Source: Pseudomonadota bacterium (GTDB taxonomy: Bacteria; Pseudomonadota; Alphaproteobacteria; Micropepsales; Micropepsaceae). From it: a stretch of DNA of 64,000 nt. Location: contig JAJZDZ010000004.1 of NCBI GenBank assembly GCA_021851325.1, forward strand, positions 119,391-183,390. Direction: 5' to 3'. Position numbers and translations under genes: made by a program. A model generated the notes under the pieces. The model was not told where the DNA came from, did no database searches, and saw only the letters and a list, made by a program, of their open reading frames with translations. Of the stretch, positions 1 through 8,070 are shown in pieces; the first letter of the stretch is position 1; each line of letters opens with the position of its first letter.

Positions 1-16
1 GACCGAGACGCCCCCC

Positions 17-1243
17 ATGGCCACTAATCTTCTTCTCGAACGTGCCGCCCATACCCGTCCGGCAGCGAGCCGGCGAGGGGCAATGGAGAGACTGTTCACG
101 CGGATGTTCCGGGGCTTCGTCTACAACCAGATCTGGGAAGACCCCCAGGTCGATCTCAAAGCGCTGGCGCTGCGTCCGCATCACCGACTGGTGACCATCG
201 CCTCCGGGGGCTGCAACGTCCTCAATTACCTGGCTGCCGATCCGGCCCGCATCATCGCGGTCGACCTCAACCCCAACCATGTCGCCTTGACCAGACTGAA
301 GCTGACGGCGCTTGCTGAGCTTCCCTCCTACGAGGAATTCTTCCGCTTCTTCGGCCGTGCGGACGACACCGCAAATCAGGCGGCTTATGACTGTTTTCTC
401 GCGGATCAGCTCGATCCTGACACTCGCCTTTACTGGGAAAAGCAGAGCCCCCTTTTGGGGCGGCGGATCAATATGTTCGCGCGGAACCTCTACCGCTATG
501 GTCTGCTCGGTCGCTTTATCGGTATCCTGCACGCCGTTGCCCGGCTACATGGCAAGAGGCTCGATGACATCGTCACGGCCAGTACCCCAGAAGAGCAAAG
601 GGCCCTTTTCGAGCAGCTGATCGAGCCTCTGTTTGAGTCGCGGCCGATTCGCCTGCTGGCAAAGTCGCCCCTATCTCTCTACGCCCTGGGTATCCCACCC
701 GCACAGTACGACGAACTCATCGCCGACGCGCAGGAAGACCCGACGCGGATCTTGCGGCAGCGGGTGGAAAAATTGGCCTGCAGCTTTCCCATCAAGAACA
801 ATTACTTTGCCTGGCAGGCGTTTACCCGCAGCTATGACATCCATAACCGTGACGCGGTACCGGACTATCTGCGCGCCGATGTCTATGATTCGATTCGCCA
901 GCGGGCCGGGCGGGTAGAAGTACACCATGCGTCGCTGATCGATTTCCTCAAGGCCCAACCAGAGGGGGCTCTTCACCGCTTCGTACTTTTGGACGCCCAG
1001 GACTGGATGACGCCGGACCTGCTCTCAGAGCTCTGGACGCAAATTGACCGAACCGCCGACATACATGATGCGCGCGTCATCTTTCGCACGGCGGGATCAA
1101 GCTCGCCGCTTGCGCGCAAATTGCCACCGCTGCTGCTCGCGCCATGGCTCTATCTGGAGGAAGAAAGCCGGGCCCTGCATGCTGAGGACCGTTCTGCCAT
1201 TTATGGCGGCTTCCATATCTATACCAGAAGGCCGCTGTCGTGA
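17..1243 (+). CDS. btaA: BtaA-like SAM:diacylglycerol 3-amino-3-carboxypropyltransferase (DUF3419)
   Basis: Predicted to move the 3-amino-3-carboxypropyl group of S-adenosylmethionine onto diacylglycerol, giving diacylglyceryl-homoserine, the first step of betaine-lipid (DGTS) synthesis at the inner membrane. The 408-residue length fits the BtaA/DUF3419 family. A glycine-rich SAM-binding stretch (IASGGCNVLNYL, residues 61-72) is followed by an acidic strand (AVDLNPNH, 81-88). The start follows a C-rich stretch with no clear ribosome site and lies 16 bases from the window edge; Met23 is a possible alternative. The stop overlaps the GTG start of the next gene, a SAM methyltransferase, which is the classical btaA-btaB arrangement. 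The assignment rests on family recognition plus this pairing. Confidence 0.85.
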   Translation: MATNLLLERAAHTRPAASRRGAMERLFTRMFRGFVYNQIWEDPQVDLKALALRPHHRLVTIASGGCNVLNYLAADPARIIAVDLNPNHVALTRLKLTALAELPSYEEFFRFFGRADDTANQAAYDCFLADQLDPDTRLYWEKQSPLLGRRINMFARNLYRYGLLGRFIGILHAVARLHGKRLDDIVTASTPEEQRALFEQLIEPLFESRPIRLLAKSPLSLYALGIPPAQYDELIADAQEDPTRILRQRVEKLACSFPIKNNYFAWQAFTRSYDIHNRDAVPDYLRADVYDSIRQRAGRVEVHHASLIDFLKAQPEGALHRFVLLDAQDWMTPDLLSELWTQIDRTADIHDARVIFRTAGSSSPLARKLPPLLLAPWLYLEEESRALHAEDRSAIYGGFHIYTRRPLS

Positions 1244-1971
1244 GCCTGGCAACTCCAGGGGCAGGTCACGCCCAGCTGATGGATGAGGTCTATCGCCATC
1301 AGCGCTACTTCTATGATTTTACAAGAAAATATTATCTTTTTGGGCGTGATCGCCTGATCGGGAGGCTCGCCTTGGCGCCGCGGGAGCGGGTGATCGAGAT
1401 CGGCTGTGGAACCGCCCGCAATCTGATCTGCATGGCGCGCCACTACCCCGAGGCTTATTTCTTCGGGATCGACGCGTCGGAACAAATGCTGGACACCGCC
1501 CGCCGGCAGATCGCCGGCGCCGGCCTCGGCAGCCGCATCAAGGTCGCCCAAGGCTATGCCGAAGGCCTTGATCCCGCCCAGTTCGGTGTACCGGACTTCG
1601 AGCGGGTCGTGTTCTCTTACAGCCTCTCGATGATCCCCGACTGGCAGGGCGCGCTCGCCACCGCCCTGGGCAGCCTTGCTCCCCAAGGGCGCCTGCATGT
1701 CGTTGATTTTGCCGATTTCGCGGGCTTGGGGAGCTGCGGACAGGCGATCATGCGCGCCTGGCTTCGTCGCTTCCATGTCGAGCCCCGTACGGCAATACTC
1801 ACCCACCTGGAGATGGTCTTCGACAGTAAAGAGGCAGCATTGGACGGGAGCCTGGAGATTTTGCGAGCTCGCTATGCCTTTATTTTCGAAGGCTCCGCCG
1901 GGCTTTTGTCACAGATTTTGACCTATGTTGCAGGCGCGACACAGCCCCTGGAATTCCCGACTGTTCGCTAG
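1240..1971 (+). CDS. btaB: BtaB-like SAM-dependent N-methyltransferase of betaine-lipid synthesis
   Basis: Expected to methylate the amino group of diacylglyceryl-homoserine three times, giving diacylglyceryl-N,N,N-trimethylhomoserine. The protein (243 residues) is a class I methyltransferase: motif I is EIGCGTAR (53-60) and the acidic residue closing strand 2 is Asp78 (FFGIDAS). It starts with GTG inside the stop of btaA (GTGA overlap), so the two are translationally coupled. Family membership alone would only say methyltransferase; the coupling to btaA gives the specific function. Betaine lipids replace phospholipids under phosphate limitation in related bacteria, but the regulatory region lies outside the window. 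Confidence 0.82.
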   Translation: MSLATPGAGHAQLMDEVYRHQRYFYDFTRKYYLFGRDRLIGRLALAPRERVIEIGCGTARNLICMARHYPEAYFFGIDASEQMLDTARRQIAGAGLGSRIKVAQGYAEGLDPAQFGVPDFERVVFSYSLSMIPDWQGALATALGSLAPQGRLHVVDFADFAGLGSCGQAIMRAWLRRFHVEPRTAILTHLEMVFDSKEAALDGSLEILRARYAFIFEGSAGLLSQILTYVAGATQPLEFPTVR

Positions 1972-2096
1972 GAAACAACCGGCCAGGACAGCCATTATAG
2001 CTCCACATCGGGGACGATATCTTTTATAGGATACCCGCGATCCCAGACGCGTCGGTGGGGGAATCCCCGCCCGTCGGTACATTATGAGGGAAAAAT

Positions 2097-3185
2097 ATGA
2101 AGATTCGTATGATGGCCCTAGCGGGCGTGGCGCTGCTGGCCTTGAGTGGCACGGCATCTGCCGGTCAAGGGTGGTATCTCGGCCTTGGTGCCGGCCTCGA
2201 CCATATGGGCAATTTCAAAACGAGCTTTTCGGGCATCAGCCCGACAACCTCCGGCCTCCAGGGCAAGGTACGTACCGATAATTCGGCACTGCTAACGCTC
2301 ACAGCCGGCTACAAGTTCAAGAACGACATCCGTCTGGAAACCGAAATCGGCTATGCCCCGCACAACATCAACGGGACCTTGCTCGGCAGCCAGACCGACG
2401 GGCATCTGAACATCCTGTCGACCATGTTCAACGCCGCTTACGATATTCCGCTGGCCAAAAAGTGGGCCTTCAGCCTCGGTGCCGGTGCCGGTATCGGTCA
2501 GGTTGACATTAAGGAAAACAACGTAACGGCTGGCTTGGTCGACATGAACGGCAGTCGCACAGGCTGGATGTGGCAGGCGATGGCTGGTTTCACCTACACG
2601 GTGAACCCGAACGTCGATGTCTATCTTGACTGGCGCTACCGCAATGTGGGCATCCACGGCGCCTATGCCTCGTCCTATACGAGCTATTATGTGCGTCCGG
2701 GCGACCTGAACGAACAGGCGGTCATGATCGGCGTGCGCTATTTCTTCGGTCACTCCGAAGCTGCACCACCGCCACCGCCACCGCCGCCACCGCCGCCTCC
2801 TCCGCCACCTCCGCCGCCGCCTCCGCCGCCTCCGCCGCCAGTTAAGACTTATATTGTGTTCTTCAACTTCAATAAGTCGAACCTGACGACCGAGGCACGG
2901 TCGGTTGTGTCTGAAGCGGTGAAGACCGCCAAGGAACACGGCATCGTCAAGGTGCTGATCACCGGGCACACCGACACAGTCGGTTCACATAGCTACAACC
3001 AGGCCCTGTCCGTGCGTCGTGCAGACGCGGTCAAGGCGCAGATGGTGAAGGAAGGCATGAACGCCGCCGACATCACCACCGAGGGCAAGAGCTACGATGA
3101 TCCGCTGGTTCCGACTGGTCCTGGCGTGCGCGAGCCGCAGAACCGCCGCGCGGTCATCGAACTGGGTGCTGGTAGCGGCATGTAA
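2097..3185 (+). CDS. OmpA/OprF-type outer-membrane porin with poly-proline linker
   Basis: Outer-membrane protein linking the membrane to peptidoglycan. Residues 1-22 are a signal peptide ending in ASA. Residues 23 to about 215 are an OmpA-like eight-stranded beta-barrel (GWYLGLGAGLDHMG start, MIGVRYFFG end). Residues 224-248 are 25 consecutive prolines. From about 253 there is an OmpA_C peptidoglycan-binding domain with VFFNFNKSNLT and GHTDTVGSHSYN followed by RRADAV. The start has a GAGGG ribosome site 6 bases upstream. The gene is monocistronic, with a strong hairpin terminator 25 bases after the stop. The proline run is encoded by a mix of CCG, CCA and CCT codons. The family is certain; the exact role (porin or structural) is not. 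Confidence 0.92.
   Translation: MKIRMMALAGVALLALSGTASAGQGWYLGLGAGLDHMGNFKTSFSGISPTTSGLQGKVRTDNSALLTLTAGYKFKNDIRLETEIGYAPHNINGTLLGSQTDGHLNILSTMFNAAYDIPLAKKWAFSLGAGAGIGQVDIKENNVTAGLVDMNGSRTGWMWQAMAGFTYTVNPNVDVYLDWRYRNVGIHGAYASSYTSYYVRPGDLNEQAVMIGVRYFFGHSEAAPPPPPPPPPPPPPPPPPPPPPPPPPVKTYIVFFNFNKSNLTTEARSVVSEAVKTAKEHGIVKVLITGHTDTVGSHSYNQALSVRRADAVKAQMVKEGMNAADITTEGKSYDDPLVPTGPGVREPQNRRAVIELGAGSGM
2766..2840 (+). repeat. 25-codon proline tract in the OmpA-like gene
   Basis: Twenty-five consecutive proline codons (CCG, CCA and CCT mixed) form a low-complexity C+C+G tract joining the barrel to the OmpA_C domain. Such runs stall ribosomes and normally need elongation factor P. The mixed codons argue against simple slippage, although short CCGCCA and CCGCCT units recur. 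Confidence 0.95.
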
Positions 3186-3209
3186 GTTGCCGGCTCCTCG
3201 CCGAACGGA

Positions 3210-3239
3210 AAAGGGCGGGCTTAAAAGCCCGCCCTTTTT
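3210..3239 (+). terminator. Rho-independent terminator after the OmpA-like gene
   Basis: A perfect 12-bp stem (AAAGGGCGGGCT / AGCCCGCCCTTT) with a TAAA loop runs into a T-run. It lies 25 bases after the OmpA stop codon. This is one of the two clearest terminators in the window. Confidence 0.93.
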
Positions 3240-3322
3240 CTATGTCTTTACGTCACCTGGGAAGGGACACATGTGCCTCTCCCGCACCGGTTATGGCGTC
3301 AGAGGCACGAGCGAGGAGGTTT

Positions 3323-3913
3323 TTATTGCCGGGATTGCGTGACCGCGCTGCCGTGAGCTCTTTCAAGTACCGCAACACGCAGAGGATTGGGCGTTGGAAC
3401 GATGCTCGGGATTGGTTCGCGTGCAGCGCTCAAGGAGGAGCAACTGGGAACAGGTCCGGGATCCTTCATCGGCAGGGCCTCCACAAACTCAGACAGGCTT
3501 GGCCGGTCCTGTGCCTTCATCGCCGCAAAAGCGTCATTGGCAGCTTTGCAGTAGGCCGGATTGTTATGGATGCTGAGCATCGAATCATCGTTGGCAAGAC
3601 GCGTCTTGAAACTGTAGTAGCGGCTTTCGCCCCGAGCCCCGTAAATGCGCCGGAAGAACATCTGCAGGTGCTGATCCGACTGCCGCAGCCGCTCGAGGTA
3701 CCCGCGCTGAAACCTGTTGAAATCGGCCACGTCATTGCAGGTCAAAGCTGCCACCATCAGGCGCTGCTGCACCGCAGCAACCCTAACCGATAACTCCTCG
3801 GCGGGACGCGCACATTTCTGGGGCATCTGCCGCGCCCAGGCTGCCGGACCTATGCCTACAGAGACGACGACAGCGAGCATGCCAGCTCCCAATCTTCGCA
3901 CCATTGAAACCAT
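3323..3913 (-). CDS. Small secreted protein of unknown function
   Basis: I do not recognise a family. The N-terminus (VRRLGAGMLAVVVSVGIGPA then AWA) is a convincing signal peptide, so the protein is probably periplasmic. The mature part of about 170 residues is mostly helical by composition and has four cysteines (in KCARP, LTCND, AYCKA and PSCSS), which could make two disulfides. GTG 3916, ATG 3913 and ATG 3904 are all possible starts, and none has a strong ribosome site; ATG 3913 was chosen. The gene is convergent with the OmpA-like gene and divergent from the tryptophan dioxygenase gene. Reality as a gene is supported by the signal peptide and length, not by homology. Confidence 0.6.
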   Translation of the reverse strand: MVSMVRRLGAGMLAVVVSVGIGPAAWARQMPQKCARPAEELSVRVAAVQQRLMVAALTCNDVADFNRFQRGYLERLRQSDQHLQMFFRRIYGARGESRYYSFKTRLANDDSMLSIHNNPAYCKAANDAFAAMKAQDRPSLSEFVEALPMKDPGPVPSCSSLSAAREPIPSIVPTPNPLRVAVLERAHGSAVTQSRQ

Positions 3914-4024
3914 CACTCAGGATCGCTACAGGCTGACGATAGCACCGTATCTGTGCAGCTGGCTATTCTCCCAAATGGGTGGATCACCAAATTTCGGCCA
4001 GGGCCTTAACAAAAGAGTCCCGCC

Positions 4025-4879
4025 ATGACTAAAACACCGGCCAAAGGCCACGCCGTCGATTTGAGCAATGAAGCGGTTCACTGGGATCTTCGCGATGCGA
4101 TGTCCTACGGTGACTACCTACATTTGTCACAGCTTCTGGACTGTCAGCATCCGCTGTCAGGCGCGCACGACGAGATGCTGTTCGTCATCATCCATCAGTC
4201 CAGTGAGCTTTGGATAAAATTATGCCTGCACGAGATTGAAGGAGCAGTCCGCTGTATCTGCGCCGATGACCTTGGCCCGGCCTTCAAGATGATGGCGCGC
4301 GTTGGGCGAGTCCAGGCCCAGCTCATCCAGAGCTGGGAAGTGCTCTCGACCATGACACCGTTCGATTACGGGCGTTTCCGTGGCGCCCTCGGCAAGGCCA
4401 GCGGCTTTCAGTCCTTCCAGTACCGGATGCTGGAGTTCCTGCTTGGCAACAAGAATGCGAAAATGGCGGATGTCTTCAGCGCTGACGCAACCATTTCAGC
4501 GAGGGTGCAAGGGGCCCTGCATAGTCCCAGTATCTATGATGAGACGCTGCGACTTCTAGCCCGTCGGGGCTTTGAGCTTCCTGCGGACAGGCTCGCGCGC
4601 GATTTCAGCGCCCCCTATTCCCCCCACCCCCTGGTTACGAACGCCTGGCGCCAGGTCTACCGTGATACGCAGACCCATTGGGACCTTTATGAGCTGGCAG
4701 AAAAACTTGTCGATCTTGAATACCGCTTTCATCTCTGGCGTTTCAGCCACATGAAGACCGTGGAGCGGATTATTGGCGCCAGAGCGGGGACGGGCGGAAC
4801 ATCCGGCGTCGCCTATCTGCAGAAGGCTCTGGATCTGCGCTTTTATCCTGAACTTTGGGAGGTTAGGACGGAAATCTGA
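4025..4879 (+). CDS. kynA: Tryptophan 2,3-dioxygenase
   Basis: Haem enzyme that opens the indole ring of L-tryptophan to N-formylkynurenine, the first step of the kynurenine route. The 284-residue length is normal. Visible hallmarks are FVIIHQSSELW with the active-site His57, the haem-ligand region RFSHMKTVERI with His242, and the substrate-loop sequence GTGGTSG (about 256-262). The stop overlaps the start of a family III CoA-transferase by one base (TGATG), so the two are coupled. The more usual partners, kynureninase and formamidase, are not in the window. Function is secure; pathway direction (NAD synthesis or catabolism to anthranilate) is open. Confidence 0.93.
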   Translation: MTKTPAKGHAVDLSNEAVHWDLRDAMSYGDYLHLSQLLDCQHPLSGAHDEMLFVIIHQSSELWIKLCLHEIEGAVRCICADDLGPAFKMMARVGRVQAQLIQSWEVLSTMTPFDYGRFRGALGKASGFQSFQYRMLEFLLGNKNAKMADVFSADATISARVQGALHSPSIYDETLRLLARRGFELPADRLARDFSAPYSPHPLVTNAWRQVYRDTQTHWDLYELAEKLVDLEYRFHLWRFSHMKTVERIIGARAGTGGTSGVAYLQKALDLRFYPELWEVRTEI

Positions 4880-6093
4880 TGGGCGCCTTGTCACATATAA
4901 AAGTGCTCGATCTCAGCCGCGTACTGGCAGGCCCGTTCGCAGCCCAAATCCTCGGCGACCTTGGTGCCGACGTCATCAAGATCGAAAAGCCAGAAGAGGG
5001 CGATGAGACCCGTAGATATGGTCCGCCCTTTCTTGCTACCGAGGGCGGGCGCGGAGATGCTGCCTACTTCCTTTCTGCCAACCGCAACAAGCGGTCGGTG
5101 ACCATCGACTTTGCCCGTCCCGAAGGCGCCGCCCTCATTCGGCGACTGGCCCGGCGCAGCCATGTCGTGATCGAGAATTTCAAGACTGGTGCGCTGGCCC
5201 GATATGGGCTCGACTATGCGAGCCTCTCTGCCGAAAATCCGGCGCTGGTTTATTGCTCGCTGACCGGATTTGGTCAGGACGGACCCTATAAGGACAAGTC
5301 CGGCTACGATTACCTGATCCAGGGTATGGCTGGGCTCATGTCCATCACTGGTCAGGCCGATGGCGTCCCCGGAGGTGAGCCGATGCGGGTGGGAGTTGCA
5401 GTGTCCGATCTGTTCACCGGCCTTTACTCGACGATTGCCATTCAGGCCGCCCTGATTCACCAGGCGCGTACCGGCGAAGGGCAGTGGATCGACATGGCCC
5501 TGTTTGATTGCCAGACCGCTGCCCTCGCCAACCAGGCGATGAATTATCTTGTCAGCGGCAAGCCACCTGGACGCCAGGGTAACAGCCATCCCAACATCGT
5601 GCCCTATCAGGTATTTGCAACCCTCGATGGCCACATGATCCTCGCCATCCCCAATGACGGACAGTTTCGCAGGTTCTGTACCGCAGCCGGCCTCGCCGAC
5701 CTCGCCAACGATCCACGCTTTGTCGATAATCCGAGGCGGGTGGAGCACCGCGCCGAGCTGATCGATTACCTGCGGCCCGCACTGGCGAGCCGCACCACAG
5801 GGCAATGGATCAGTCTTCTGGAAGCGGCCAATGTTCCTTGCGGTCCTATCAACCGGCTCGATCAGGTCTTCGCGGATCCCCAATCCCTGGCCCGCGGCCA
5901 CCGTATAGCCATGACCCATAGCGCAGCTGGCCCGATTTCCCTGGTGGCGAGCCCGCTCAGACTGGCCAAGTCTCCTCCCAGCTACCGCCGTGCGCCCCCC
6001 CTGCTCGGTGAACACACCGACGAGGTCCTGCACAGCGAACTGAACCTGGAAGAAGGCCAGATCCGCAGCCTGCGCGAGCAGGGGATCATCTGA
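4879..6093 (+). CDS. CaiB/BaiF (family III) CoA-transferase
   Basis: Moves CoA between carboxylic acids; the substrate is unknown. The 404-residue protein begins with the typical sequence VLDLSRVLAGPFAAQILGDL followed by GADVIKIEKP. It has the NRNKRSVTIDF and GFGQDGPYKDKSGYD motifs, and the likely catalytic Asp177 in VAVSDLFTG. It is translationally coupled to tryptophan dioxygenase by a TGATG overlap. That suggests, as inference only, activation of an aromatic acid from tryptophan breakdown such as anthranilate. Many members act on succinyl, oxalyl, formyl or mesaconyl groups, so the specific reaction should not be assumed. Confidence 0.88.
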   Translation: MGALSHIKVLDLSRVLAGPFAAQILGDLGADVIKIEKPEEGDETRRYGPPFLATEGGRGDAAYFLSANRNKRSVTIDFARPEGAALIRRLARRSHVVIENFKTGALARYGLDYASLSAENPALVYCSLTGFGQDGPYKDKSGYDYLIQGMAGLMSITGQADGVPGGEPMRVGVAVSDLFTGLYSTIAIQAALIHQARTGEGQWIDMALFDCQTAALANQAMNYLVSGKPPGRQGNSHPNIVPYQVFATLDGHMILAIPNDGQFRRFCTAAGLADLANDPRFVDNPRRVEHRAELIDYLRPALASRTTGQWISLLEAANVPCGPINRLDQVFADPQSLARGHRIAMTHSAAGPISLVASPLRLAKSPPSYRRAPPLLGEHTDEVLHSELNLEEGQIRSLREQGII

Positions 6094-6292
6094 GCGGCGC
6101 CTCCGCCGGTGTGACGCCAGCAGACCTGCCCCGCCGACGTGATCGCGGGACAGGGAAGCGCGTGCCGGCTGCGTTAGGAGATCTTTGCCTGCCCCAGGCC
6201 CGTGCCAGCTCTTTTCCGCAACCGCACAATGCCGTAAAGCACGCTCAGGGTACGCCAACTGGCCCGCCCGGTCACAACTGAAGGAAATGGCC

Positions 6293-7318
6293 ATGTCCTA
6301 TAAGGTCGCCATCGTCGGCGCCACCGGCAACGTCGGACGCGAGATGCTGAACGTGCTCGCCGAGCGCGCTTTTCCAGCCTCCGAAGTCGTCGCCCTGGCC
6401 TCAACGCGCTCCGTCGGCATCGATGTCTCGTTTGGTGATCGGACGCTCAAGGTCAAGGCTCTCGACTATTATGATTTCAAGGGTACGGACATCGTGCTGA
6501 TGAGCGCGGGCGGCGCCGTCTCCAAGGAATGGTCACCCAAAATTGCTGAAGCCGGCGCGATCGTCATCGACAATTCCTCGCAGTGGCGGATGGATCGGCA
6601 GGTGCCGCTCATCGTCCCTGAAGTCAATGTCGAGGCGCTTCATCAGGGCTTTCCCAAGGGCATTATCGCCAATCCCAACTGTTCCACTGCCCAGCTTGTT
6701 GTGGCGCTCAAGCCACTGCATGACGAAGCCAAGATCAAGCGGCTGGTAGTGGCGACCTATCAATCGGTATCAGGCACGGGTAAGGCGGCAATGGACGAGC
6801 TCTTTACCCAGACAAGGGCCGTATTCGTTGCCGATCCGATGGAGCCCAAGATCTATCCCAAGCGGATTGCCTTCAACGTGATCCCGCAGGGCGGCAGCTT
6901 CCTTGATTCGGGTTACACGACCGAGGAGTGGAAGATGATGGTCGAGGTACAGAAGATCCTCGATCCTGATATTCAGACCACCTGCACCGTCGTGCGTGTG
7001 CCGGTCTTTATTGGCCACAGTGAGGCGGTACATATCGAATTCGAGCGCCCCATCACCGCCGCCAAAGCCCGCAACCTGTTGCGTGAAGCCCCTGGCGTCC
7101 TGCTTGTCGACAAGCAGGAGGATGGCGGCTATGCGACGCCTATCGAGTGTGCAGGAGAAGATGCAGTCTATGTCAGCCGCATCCGCAAGGATCCGACGGT
7201 CGAGCATGGCCTTGCGCTGTGGGTGGTCGCGGACAATTTGCGCAAGGGTGCAGCGACCAATGCGGTGCAGATTGCAGAGTGCCTGATCAATCGCAAACTG
7301 TTGCGCCGGGCCGCCTAA
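6293..7318 (+). CDS. asd: Aspartate-semialdehyde dehydrogenase
   Basis: Reduces L-aspartyl-4-phosphate to aspartate semialdehyde with NADPH, feeding lysine/diaminopimelate, threonine, methionine and isoleucine synthesis. The Rossmann motif IVGATGNVGREML is at the N-terminus, and the catalytic cysteine is Cys130 in NPNCSTAQ. Translation from 6293 gives 341 residues, the usual length. This ATG has AAGGA 7 bases upstream, whereas ATG 6287 would sit too close to it. The gene stands alone after a gap of about 200 bases and converges with petA. Confidence 0.95.
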   Translation: MSYKVAIVGATGNVGREMLNVLAERAFPASEVVALASTRSVGIDVSFGDRTLKVKALDYYDFKGTDIVLMSAGGAVSKEWSPKIAEAGAIVIDNSSQWRMDRQVPLIVPEVNVEALHQGFPKGIIANPNCSTAQLVVALKPLHDEAKIKRLVVATYQSVSGTGKAAMDELFTQTRAVFVADPMEPKIYPKRIAFNVIPQGGSFLDSGYTTEEWKMMVEVQKILDPDIQTTCTVVRVPVFIGHSEAVHIEFERPITAAKARNLLREAPGVLLVDKQEDGGYATPIECAGEDAVYVSRIRKDPTVEHGLALWVVADNLRKGAATNAVQIAECLINRKLLRRAA

Positions 7319-7342
7319 GGCTGCCCGGCGTCGCACTCTGCC

Positions 7343-7975
7343 TTAGAGCGTCTCCACTTCAGACAGCGAGTACGTCGATCCCTTGGGATTTTCGCCGATG
7401 ACAAGGGTCTTTGCATCGGTGAAGTGGTAGGGCGGAACCGGAAGGTTCAGCGGCGCGGGCTGGGCGATATGAACGCGCCCGGCAAGGTCATAGCGCGAGC
7501 CATGGCAGGGGCACAGATAACCACCCTGCCAGGACGCATCGACCTGGCCTTTATTGGGCTTGAAGCCGGGGATGCACCCCAGATGGGTACAGATCGCCAC
7601 CAGCACGAGATATTCTGGTTTGAGAGACCGCGACCAGTTTTCGGCATAGGCTGGCTGTTGCTTGGCCTTGGAATGGGGGTCACTGAGCTTGGCGAGCAGG
7701 GCTGGTTCCTTGAGCGTCGCCAGCATCGGCGCTGTGCGGTTGACCACAAAAATCGGCTTGGACCGCCACATTACCAGAACCTGCTGTCCCGGCTGGATCT
7801 TGGACACATCGAGCGTCAAAGGCCCACCGGCAGCCAGCACGTCGCTGCTGGGCTCCATTTGCTGGATGAACGGCCAAAGGGCGATGGCCCCGCCTACTGC
7901 AGCAAAGGCCCCGGTCGCGACATAAAGAAAGTCACGCCGCTTAACCTCGCCCGCTGATACCGAATGATCGCTCAC
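7343..7975 (-). CDS. petA: Ubiquinol-cytochrome c reductase Rieske iron-sulfur subunit
   Basis: The 2Fe-2S subunit of the cytochrome bc1 complex, passing electrons from ubiquinol to cytochrome c1 on the periplasmic side. It has 210 residues. A Tat-type N-terminus (KRRDFL, 12-17) runs into a single membrane anchor. Rieske box 1 is CTHLGC (Cys129, His131, Cys134) and box 2 is CPCHGS (Cys155, Cys157, His158). The start is GTG with AGGA 8 bases upstream. In most alphaproteobacteria petA is followed by petB and petC. Here the next gene downstream is the convergent asd, so cytochrome b and c1 must be encoded elsewhere. Confidence 0.95.
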   Translation of the reverse strand: MSDHSVSAGEVKRRDFLYVATGAFAAVGGAIALWPFIQQMEPSSDVLAAGGPLTLDVSKIQPGQQVLVMWRSKPIFVVNRTAPMLATLKEPALLAKLSDPHSKAKQQPAYAENWSRSLKPEYLVLVAICTHLGCIPGFKPNKGQVDASWQGGYLCPCHGSRYDLAGRVHIAQPAPLNLPVPPYHFTDAKTLVIGENPKGSTYSLSEVETL

Positions 7976-8070
7976 TGCCGCAATCCTTGCGATGGATTCC
8001 CTAGTCCCCCATGTATGCTAGCCCGCCCCAATCCCTCAAGTAAACAATTCCGACACTTCGCCGCAGGGGG

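Noticed and set aside
2292..2969. Arg/Trp-rich frame opposite the OmpA poly-proline tract
   Set aside because: The repetitive Arg/Trp stretch is only the complement of CCN codons.
4891..6294. A 467-codon open frame on the minus strand
   Set aside because: It lies opposite the well-supported CoA-transferase gene, and its translation shows no domain, signal or family pattern; it is a shadow of high-G+C coding DNA.
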